Part shown: one piece after another, positions 6,999-12,469 of the stretch
Layout: the number at the start of each line of letters is the position of its first letter
Position numbering within the stretch: position 1 is the stretch's first letter
Assembly (NCBI GenBank): GCA_031286185.1
Contig: JAITUS010000019.1
Span: forward strand, 1-12,469
Length of the DNA: 12,469 nucleotides
Reading direction: 5' to 3'
Source of the DNA: Rickettsiales bacterium
Lineage (GTDB): Bacteria; Pseudomonadota; Alphaproteobacteria; Rickettsiales; Anaplasmataceae
Translations under genes and position numbers: made by a program
The notes under the pieces: model-generated
Databases searched by the model: none
Told to the model about the DNA's origin: nothing
The model's input: only the letters and a program-made list of their open reading frames with translations

Positions 6999-8960
6999 TA
7001 CCACATCGCCGATCTGCACATTTTCCCCTTCCTGAACAGGAATGTTTTTTATTACCATTTCTGATTCAGCGCATATGATATTTTCCATCTTCATCGCTTC
7101 TACAACAAATAAAGGTTGCCCTACCTCTATCTGATCTCCAACATTTACGTGTAATTTAACTAATAAACCAGATATTGGAGATTTTACGGCATCTACTGAA
7201 ATTCCCTCTGCTTCATTATTTAGCATTAACTCACTTAATTTAGCTACATGAGGTTTAAACACATAGCACTCAGCTTGCATCCCAGCATGTCTTACGAAAT
7301 ACTTACTGCTCTGTTCCTCTATTTTAAGTGTTATATCGGTATCACCGTTAATTGTGATACATAGCAACCTGTAACTTGATTTCCACTTACCACTTATAGA
7401 ATATGCATTATGATTGTATATTGTTGTTAATGTATTACCTTGATATTCCGCATTTACGGAGTACTCGTTGTCATTTATTTTCACTACAAGCGCTTCATCT
7501 ATCGATTTATTGTAATACCTCTCCTTGTTTCCCAAATGAACATATAACGCAGCGAAAATAAATATTTTAATATACTCTTCTGTAACAAAATCACCGCAAA
7601 ACCCACTTGGGTAATGGTCTGGAATGAATCTCGTGTGAAGTTTTGCTGCAACAAAATTTGGATGATGAAAGATGGATTCTAGAAATTCTATATTATTTGT
7701 TACTCCCCCTATATAACATTCAGACAAAGCTTTTTGCATTCTGCTTATCGCTTCTATTCTATCTTTCCCATATGTTACTACTTTTGCAATCATCGAATCA
7801 TAAAACATGCTGATTTCCGAACCCGCAGCAACTCCATCATCTATTCTGACATAATTGCTTTCATTCGGTTTGTCGTAATATTTTATTCTTCCGCTGGAAG
7901 GGAAAAATTTCTTTGATGGATCTTCAGCACAGATTCTACTTTCTATTGCAGAACCGGTAAGTTTAATATTATTCTGACTGAACCTTAATTTTTCTCCACG
8001 GGAGGTTCTAATCATTTCTTCTACTATGTCTATTCCAGTTACAAATTCTGTCACTGGATGCTCAACTTGTAATCTCGTATTTACCTCAAGAAAGTAAAAG
8101 TTTTGGTCCTTATCTACAACAAACTCAACAGTACCTGCTGAAAAATAGCCAACTTGCTTTGCCAAAGAAACACATTGGACATACATTTCTTGTCTTACCT
8201 TCTTACTGATAAACGGACTTGGCGTTTCTTCTATTATCTTCTGATTGTTCCTTTGTACTGAACATTCCCTCTCTCCAAGACACACTACATTGCCGTATTT
8301 ATCTGCTATGATTTGTATTTCGATGTGTCTTAGTAACTCTATATATTTTTCTATAAAGATACTGCCATCCTTAAAACTCTTCTCCGCTTCGTTTGTTGCT
8401 GATGTAAATGCTAGTTCAATTTCCTTTTCGGAGTTCACAATTTTCATGCCTTTACCACCACCTCCTGATGCAGCTTTCAGCATAACGGGAAACCCAATCT
8501 CTTCAGCAACACTGGCTGCATGAGTGGCATCGTTGATCTTGCCCATGTATCCTGGCACTACATTCACTCCAGCTTTTCTTGCGGATTCCTTTGCTGTTAT
8601 TTTATTTGCTGTAACCTCTATTGTTTCTGCACTTGGGCCGATGAAATCTATATCGTATTTTTGCAGAGCACGTGGAAAATCTGGATTTTCTGCTAAAAAC
8701 CCATAGCCAGGATGAACTGCCTGAGCACCTGTTTCAACTGCTACTTCGCATATTTTTTCAATGTTTAAATAACTGAGATAAGCAGGCGAAGGGCCAATGT
8801 GCCTTGACTCATCCGCTTGTCTTACATATACAGAATTTATATCTGCATCCGAATACACGCACACGCAAGATACGCCCATTCTGCGAGCAGTTCTGATAAT
8901 CCTGCAGACAATTTCTCCTCTGTTTGCTATTAAAATCTTACTGTACTTCTTTTCTGTCAT
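6972..8960 (-). CDS. pccA: Propionyl-CoA carboxylase alpha subunit (biotin carboxylase + biotin carrier)
   Basis: PccA carboxylates its own biotin with ATP and bicarbonate, and the beta subunit then passes the carboxyl group to propionyl-CoA to give methylmalonyl-CoA. At 662 residues it has PCCA length. Domains in order: biotin carboxylase N-domain ([22 protein letters not shown], 8-29), [10 protein letters not shown] at 83-92, glycine-rich ATP-grasp loop [10 protein letters not shown] at 164-173, [13 protein letters not shown] at 229-241, [12 protein letters not shown] at 294-305, a PCC-type middle domain at about 470-570, and a biotinyl domain with EAMKMEN at 621-627, where K624 would be biotinylated. 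A related acyl-CoA carboxylase is possible, but length and the middle domain favour PCC. No pccB is in the window. The ATG at 8960 lies 10 bp after a 13-bp inverted repeat and has no clear ribosome site. Confidence 0.93.
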   Translation of the reverse strand: MTEKKYSKILIANRGEIVCRIIRTARRMGVSCVCVYSDADINSVYVRQADESRHIGPSPAYLSYLNIEKICEVAVETGAQAVHPGYGFLAENPDFPRALQKYDIDFIGPSAETIEVTANKITAKESARKAGVNVVPGYMGKINDATHAASVAEEIGFPVMLKAASGGGGKGMKIVNSEKEIELAFTSATNEAEKSFKDGSIFIEKYIELLRHIEIQIIADKYGNVVCLGERECSVQRNNQKIIEETPSPFISKKVRQEMYVQCVSLAKQVGYFSAGTVEFVVDKDQNFYFLEVNTRLQVEHPVTEFVTGIDIVEEMIRTSRGEKLRFSQNNIKLTGSAIESRICAEDPSKKFFPSSGRIKYYDKPNESNYVRIDDGVAAGSEISMFYDSMIAKVVTYGKDRIEAISRMQKALSECYIGGVTNNIEFLESIFHHPNFVAAKLHTRFIPDHYPSGFCGDFVTEEYIKIFIFAALYVHLGNKERYYNKSIDEALVVKINDNEYSVNAEYQGNTLTTIYNHNAYSISGKWKSSYRLLCITINGDTDITLKIEEQSSKYFVRHAGMQAECYVFKPHVAKLSELMLNNEAEGISVDAVKSPISGLLVKLHVNVGDQIEVGQPLFVVEAMKMENIICAESEMVIKNIPVQEGENVQIGDVVLALDTALS

Positions 8961-8970
8961 TGTATAAGTA

Positions 8971-9001
8971 TACTTTCTTAAGAATCACTCTTAAGAAAGT
9001 A
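8971..9001. repeat. 13-bp perfect inverted repeat directly upstream of pccA
   Basis: TACTTTCTTAAGA (8971-8983) and TCTTAAGAAAGTA (8989-9001) pair without a mismatch around the 5-nt loop ATCAC. It lies between the stop of the ankyrin gene (9039) and the start of pccA (8960), both on the minus strand, with its near edge 10 bp before the pccA ATG. No T-run follows on the minus strand, so it is not a classical terminator. It could end the upstream transcript, act as an operator, or shape the pccA leader. Confidence 0.6.
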
Positions 9002-9038
9002 CATTTCTATATCGTTGCCTGCAAGTGATTTTATCTCT

Positions 9039-9758
9039 TCATGTATTAGACACATGTACTGCTATTTTTGCAGTGTCCTTAGCATTGATACTTTCCATCA
9101 GAGTGTTTACGTCATTCAAGTCGTATATTTCACCACACACCTTGCCTGACAGATATCCAAATCCACCAGAAGCTATTGTGGCCATTGAAGCCAACGCAAG
9201 ATTTTGAGAACACAGATACAGAAAATATAGAGAAAGACACAAAGCAGCAATACAAGCTATAGCTCCTACTATATGTAGACATAAGCGAAATTTTCTATTA
9301 CATATAAGACTTTCTTTTATACCTGCAATTTCTCTTACTTCTTTCTTAACTTCCTTACTGACCATATCAAGAGGGGTCATTTTGTGGATATTTAACGCAC
9401 ATCTGTTACCTAACGCATTTCTGACGTAACTTTTGACACTTTCTGATTTTTCTTTTGTTACTTTTTCCGAATTCAAATACTCAAATATTCCTTCTACTAC
9501 TTTCGGTAGTATCCTCATCCTTGCTGCTATATGAAATGGATTTTCATGAATTTCCTCATCGTGTTCTAACAAACGGACATCATGTTCAACACTTTTCTTG
9601 AAAATGAACAAAAATTTTTCAACGTTTCCTGTTCTTGCAGCTAAATGCAAGAGATTATCCATCCGCACTATTTGTTTTGTTTTATCAAATGGACCAGTGT
9701 AACACCAATTGATATTATTTTCATTATTTGAGAGCAATTTTACTATATCTTCAGCCAT
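9039..9758 (-). CDS. Ankyrin-repeat protein with C-terminal membrane hairpin
   Basis: This is a 239-residue protein. Residues 33-55 (MDNLLHLAARTGNVEKFLFIFKK) and 72-97 (ENPFHIAARMRILPKVVEGI and on) match the ankyrin helix-turn-helix pattern with the HLAAR/HIAAR core. KMTPLDMV at 126-133 looks like the start of a degenerate third repeat. Two hydrophobic segments follow, about 158-182 and 185-205, with little between them, then a 30-residue polar tail. Ankyrin repeats mediate protein binding, and Wolbachia encodes many such proteins with suspected host targets, but the target here is unknown. The membrane hairpin suggests anchoring rather than free secretion. GGGG of AGCGGGGTATGTT sits 7 to 10 nt before the ATG. 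It is followed by the inverted repeat and pccA on the same strand. Confidence 0.8.
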   Translation of the reverse strand: MAEDIVKLLSNNENNINWCYTGPFDKTKQIVRMDNLLHLAARTGNVEKFLFIFKKSVEHDVRLLEHDEEIHENPFHIAARMRILPKVVEGIFEYLNSEKVTKEKSESVKSYVRNALGNRCALNIHKMTPLDMVSKEVKKEVREIAGIKESLICNRKFRLCLHIVGAIACIAALCLSLYFLYLCSQNLALASMATIASGGFGYLSGKVCGEIYDLNDVNTLMESINAKDTAKIAVHVSNT

Positions 9759-9847
9759 AACATACCCCGCTATATCTAACCAACATTAAACTATATAACA
9801 CAATCTATGAAAAATAAATACAGCTTTATCTTCAAAGAACAAGTAGT

Positions 9848-9909
9848 TTACAGTAATTCCGCATTGTTGCAAGCATAAATTTTAGCTATCATCGTTTACA
9901 TTACTGTAA
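9848..9909 (+). promoter_or_regulatory. Candidate gltX promoter flanked by paired TTACAGTAA/TTACTGTAA sites
   Basis: TTGTTG (9864-9869) and TATCAT (9887-9892) are 17 bp apart and would start transcription near 9899. TTACAGTAA (9848-9856) lies just upstream of the -35 and its reverse complement TTACTGTAA (9901-9909) sits at the expected start site. Each is itself a palindrome apart from the central base. The arrangement resembles a two-site operator, though in AT-rich DNA chance cannot be excluded. Confidence 0.35.
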
Positions 9910-9918
9910 CAAACGAAT

Positions 9919-11280
9919 ATGTCAGGTGTAGTCACTAGATTTGCTCCATCGCCAACGGGGTTCTTGCATATTGGCGGGGCTCGTACTGCCTTATTTAATT
10001 GGCTCTATGCAAAGCATCATCGCGGAAAATTTTTGCTGAGGATTGAAGACACCGACAGAAAACGTTCAACACAGGAAGCAATCGATGCGATAATAGATGG
10101 GCTAAAATGGCTTGGTGTAAGCTATAATGGAGAAATAATATACCAATCAAAAAGAATAGAGCGACACATTGAAGTTGCAAATCTTCTTGTTGAGAAAGGC
10201 AGAGCATATCACTGTTATTGCCCTGAGGATAAAGTTGCAGAGAAGAAAATAAAAGCGAGAGAAGAAGGAAAGATATACAAGCATAAGTGTACTAATGCGA
10301 CACCAGGCGTAAAGCCCGTTGTCCGCTTTAGAGTACCAAACTCGCAAGATATTGTTGTTGATGATAAAATATATGGCCAAATTAAAGTAAATAGCGAGCA
10401 GCTTGATGATATAGTGATCTTACGCTCTGACAACACTCCAACATATATTTTCGCTGTGGTGGTTGACGATCATGATGCCGGAATAACTGATATAATACGT
10501 GGTTCTGACCATCTCACCAATACTTTTAAGCAATTACTAATATATCAGGCCCTTGATTTTGATATTCCACGTTTTGCGCATGTACCGCTTATCCATGGAG
10601 AGGATGGGAATAAGCTGTCCAAAAGGCACGGTGCTACAAGTGTTTGCGACTACGAAAAAATGGGAATATTGCCTCAGGCGATGCGTAACTACCTGCTCAG
10701 ACTTGGCTGGAGTCATGGCAATGATGAGATCATTAGCGATGAGCAAGCGATGGAGTGGTTTAACTTAGAGAACATTGGTCGTTCGCCTGCATGGCTTGAT
10801 TTTAAAAAATTGGAGCATTTAAATAACCATTATATCAACAACATGAGCAATGAAGATATTCTGCCTCTGATGCTTGGAGAAAATACTCCAGCTGAGAAGA
10901 AAAAGAACTATTTACTGCAGGGACTAACGGAACTAAAAAAAAGAGCAAACTACCTGACCGAACTGCTCGATTTAGCGCAGTTTTATATCAAAGATCCGCC
11001 ACTTGATTTAAGCGAAGAGGCTGAGCGAATTGTCAAATCTAACCTCGATATAATCAAGTTACTTGCGTCATTTCTCTCAAATATCGGTGATGAAACCTGG
11101 AATAAGAGCTTTTTGTCCTCTCAAATCAAGGAATTTTCAAAATTGCATAATGTGAAAATAAGCGATGTTTACCACTCATTACGGGCTCCAATAACTGGGA
11201 TAATGGATGCACCTGGAATTATCGATATAATGGTAATCCTTGGTAAGGATGAGTGTATAAGGAGGTTGCAAGCAATTTAA
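9919..11280 (+). CDS. gltX: Glutamyl-tRNA synthetase
   Basis: GltX charges tRNA with glutamate in the cytoplasm. At 453 residues it is of normal bacterial length. Visible are the class I HIGH-type motif HIGG at 17-20 within RFAPSPTGFLHIGGARTAL, LRIEDTD at 40-46, the insertion with C99, C101 and C124 that resembles a zinc knuckle, RGSDHLTNT at 194-202, and the KMSKS-type loop KLSKR at 232-236. The C-terminal anticodon-binding helical domain is complete. Many Alphaproteobacteria carry two GltX proteins, one of which mischarges tRNA-Gln for GatCAB; which paralogue this is cannot be decided from one sequence. It is divergent from the ankyrin gene with 160 bp between them. Confidence 0.96.
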   Translation: MSGVVTRFAPSPTGFLHIGGARTALFNWLYAKHHRGKFLLRIEDTDRKRSTQEAIDAIIDGLKWLGVSYNGEIIYQSKRIERHIEVANLLVEKGRAYHCYCPEDKVAEKKIKAREEGKIYKHKCTNATPGVKPVVRFRVPNSQDIVVDDKIYGQIKVNSEQLDDIVILRSDNTPTYIFAVVVDDHDAGITDIIRGSDHLTNTFKQLLIYQALDFDIPRFAHVPLIHGEDGNKLSKRHGATSVCDYEKMGILPQAMRNYLLRLGWSHGNDEIISDEQAMEWFNLENIGRSPAWLDFKKLEHLNNHYINNMSNEDILPLMLGENTPAEKKKNYLLQGLTELKKRANYLTELLDLAQFYIKDPPLDLSEEAERIVKSNLDIIKLLASFLSNIGDETWNKSFLSSQIKEFSKLHNVKISDVYHSLRAPITGIMDAPGIIDIMVILGKDECIRRLQAI

Positions 11281-11640
11281 ATGAAACAAAAAAACTACTT
11301 GACAACCTTCGCCAGTCTTGTTATTATAACGATAAGGGTATTTCTGACTCAAAGCTTGTTTTTGATCTGCAGGCTCAATGACAAAATTCAGTAAAAAACT
11401 CAGGGTATTTTTTGGCGAATTGTATCAAATTATAGCGGCTGCATGTCTTTTTAATTTTTTCTACATTCAGCCAAATCGCGCTTAAACTAAGCGTCAGCAA
11501 ATTATTATAGCGCCAATTTAAAGTATTATAGAGTCAAAACTCGCTATCCAGGGTTTCTTTTGCCTTTTTTTCTGCTTAGTAAATTTCTTAAATATTGATG
11601 GCTAAGGAAATTTAGGTTACATAAATGTTGCAATTCATGA
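11281..11640. other. Gene-free region after gltX
   Basis: I find no credible ORF in these 360 bp. The stretch starts with the second copy of the promoter-like repeat (11287-11327), contains a hairpin CGCTTA-AAC-TAAGCG at 11479-11493, and has two T-rich runs near 11409 and 11561. The sequence is reminiscent of intergenic repeat DNA in Wolbachia, but I cannot name a family. A small RNA from the 11299 promoter is possible. Confidence 0.5.
11287..11327 (+). promoter_or_regulatory. Promoter-like repeat, copy 2 (TTGACA-17-TATTAT)
   Basis: It shares 19 identical bases (11287-11305) with 746-764. TTGACA (11299-11304) is followed after 17 bp by TATTAT (11322-11327), one base from the -10 consensus. 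It begins 6 bp after the gltX stop and points away from gltX into DNA without an ORF. The first part would be read through from gltX unless transcription ends there. Confidence 0.5.
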
Positions 11641-11654
11641 ACTGGGTAGAAGGG

Positions 11655-11776
11655 TGTCATCCCAGCGCGTGACGCTGGGATCTAATTAACGAGGGTCTAC
11701 TTCAGTGATCCTATGGTTTGACCGTAGGATCCAATCTAAAAAGGCCTGGATTCCAGCGTCACGCGCTGGAATGACA
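11655..11776. repeat. Nested palindromic repeat element (about 122 bp)
   Basis: Outer arms 11655-11682 and 11749-11776 are 28-bp inverted repeats with 26 matches. Each arm is also a hairpin in its own right: CCCAGCG-CGTGA-CGCTGGG on the left and TTCCAGCG-TCACG-CGCTGGAA on the right. A third hairpin lies between them, ATCCTATGGT (11708-11717) with ACCGTAGGAT (11721-11730), one mismatch. The GC-rich arms contrast with the AT-rich surroundings. Wolbachia genomes carry dispersed elements with a GTCATCCCAGCG-type core; assignment to such a family is from memory. Confidence 0.75.
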
Positions 11777-11782
11777 AGAAAA

Positions 11783-11805
11783 GTGCACCTACAAGAAAGG
11801 TGCGC
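11783..11805. terminator. Small hairpin downstream of the truncated gene
   Basis: GTGCACC (11783-11789) pairs with GGTGCGC (11799-11805) with one G-T wobble and a 9-nt loop. On the minus strand it lies about 20 bp after the stop of the truncated gene at 11824 and is followed by TTTTCTTGTC, giving a modest T-run. It is a plausible terminator for that gene. Confidence 0.45.
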
Positions 11806-11823
11806 GGAATGATATGTGGAGTG

Positions 11824-12350
11824 TCACCCTTCAATTTGCCAATCCCAAGAAAGTGGCTCATTTGAATTACTTGGAATTTCAAAGGACGGTTTTGACATTA
11901 CGCCTCTTACAGCGCCTTGGAAAACTAGATTGTCTGCAACAGCCATACTTGTAACATTACTTATAAAATTCGGGTCCCTTCCAATAGCTGCAGTAACTAA
12001 ATCTTCAGCTGATGGACCTGGCCCTGATGACCCCAGGCTTTTACTTTCTAGGAAGGCCTTTGCTCCTTTACCTTCATACACTTCATCAGTTCCAGGAAGA
12101 AATCCTCCTAATTTCTCCACTAAAATCGATTTTTTGCCATCTTTTGCACCAAGTATTTTTCCTGCTACAGCTGGTGTTTCAAGCTGTGAAGTTTTAACGA
12201 CTTTATCTGTGAGTTTGTCTAGAATAGCAGTAACTTTAGCATTGTCCAAAGTGGATGTCATTGCACTCACAACATCTGCCTTCTGTACTTCTGTCTTTAC
12301 TGCTGCAGGAAGTTTCGAAGTTTGAACAACTTTGTCATCGAGCTTACCCA
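11824..12350 (-). pseudogene. Repeat-containing hypothetical protein, 5' end removed by IS insertion
   Basis: The minus-strand frame of about 175 codons begins only at a TTG that overlaps the IS junction (12351-12349), so the native start is missing. The stop is TGA at 11824-11826. It has two related segments 43 residues apart: KLDDKVVQTSKLPAAV (3-18) and KLTDKVVKTSQLETPAV (46-62). A non-repeated C-terminal region has GGFLPGTDEVYEGKGAKAF and a Gly/Pro/Ser patch, and ends WDWQIEG. There is no membrane segment. The IS cut inside or just before the repeat array, so the original protein may have had more units. I do not recognise the family. The remnant frame is otherwise undamaged, suggesting recent insertion or a gene that is intact in relatives. 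Confidence 0.65.
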
Positions 12351-12469
12351 AGAACCTGTTTAAAATCTTCGTAATAGGAGAGAAATGAAGGAGAGAACAA
12401 TCATCTGTAAGCTAGTGTTGAGTTTCCGCTCACAATTTTTCCACAATCGTCTGCATTTTTTTAACCAAG
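12351..12469 (-). mobile_element. IS5-family insertion sequence (ISWpi1-like), 3' end only
   Basis: This is the transposase-stop end of a second copy whose body runs off the right edge. The 18-bp terminal repeat AGAACCTGTTTAAAATCT (12351-12368) is identical to the one at 96-113 read on the opposite strand. Both copies have the transposase on the minus strand, so they are in direct orientation about 12.2 kb apart. This copy directly abuts the truncated repeat-protein gene. Confidence 0.85.
12360..12469 (-). CDS. IS5-family transposase, C-terminal fragment (cut by window edge)
   Basis: Reading the minus strand from the window edge gives WLKKCRRLWKNCERKLNT, then SLQMIVLSFISLLLRRF, and a TAA at 12362-12360 inside the terminal repeat. 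I recognise CERKLNTSLQMIVLSFISLLLRRF-type sequence as the C-terminus of the Wolbachia IS5-family transposase second frame. The arginine-rich end and the stop overlapping the terminal repeat are typical of this compact element. The catalytic core is outside the window. Confidence 0.8.
   Translation of the reverse strand, partial: WLKKCRRLWKNCERKLNTSLQMIVLSFISLLLRRF

Noticed and set aside
10147..10768. Several 70-codon ORFs overlapping gltX on both strands
   Set aside because: All lie inside an intact, strongly conserved gltX frame and have no independent support.
11650..11831. Larger inverted repeat AAGGGTG/CACCCTT enclosing the palindromic element
   Set aside because: Only 7 bp match and the right arm lies in coding sequence, so it is likely chance.
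11816..12325. Plus-strand 169-codon ORF opposite the truncated repeat-protein gene
   Set aside because: Its translation lacks coherent features, while the minus strand encodes a protein with clear internal amino-acid repeats.

Overview
The window looks like a piece of a Wolbachia (Rickettsiales, Alphaproteobacteria) chromosome. The DNA is AT-rich, the housekeeping genes are of alphaproteobacterial type (F0 operon with separate b' and b subunits, heme A synthase, biotin-dependent propionyl-CoA carboxylase alpha chain, discriminating-type GltX), there is an ankyrin-repeat membrane protein, and transposase fragments at both ends match my memory of the Wolbachia IS5-family element ISWpi1. I cannot assign a supergroup or strain from sequence alone.

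Layout. Positions 1-113 are the 5' end of a minus-strand IS5-type transposase with its terminal repeat. An IS-abutting, amber-interrupted membrane-protein gene follows (about 115-636), then a 220-bp non-coding stretch with palindromes and a promoter-like repeat, and tRNA-Thr(UGU) on the minus strand (855-927). A plus-strand block runs from 1014 to 6998: rsmA/ksgA, a 117-residue orphan, the F0 genes atpB-atpE-atpF'-atpF, a frameshifted family 2 glycosyltransferase, and ctaA. ctaA meets pccA tail to tail with a 27-bp overlap. pccA and an upstream ankyrin/membrane protein gene lie on the minus strand (6972-9758). gltX is divergent on the plus strand (9919-11280). A gene-poor stretch (11281-11823) holds a promoter-like repeat and a nested palindromic element. 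A truncated minus-strand repeat protein (11824-12350) then runs into the 3' end of a second IS5 copy (12351-12469).

Function. The F0 genes encode the membrane part of ATP synthase: a, c, b' and b. The F1 genes are not in the window, which fits the split F0/F1 arrangement of Alphaproteobacteria. CtaA makes heme A for the terminal oxidase, so the same block serves respiration. PccA carries biotin carboxylase and biotin-carrier domains, but its beta partner is not here. RsmA, tRNA-Thr and GltX serve translation.

No wholly new defence or toxin system is visible. The points most worth following are: a 19-bp repeat that places a near-consensus TTGACA/17 bp/TATTAA-or-TATTAT promoter in two intergenic regions without downstream ORFs; a TTGACT/16 bp/TATAAT promoter directly before atpE; the one-base deletion that splits the glycosyltransferase; a nested palindrome whose arms differ by compensatory changes; and the fact that both window ends fall inside same-orientation copies of one IS, each touching a damaged gene.
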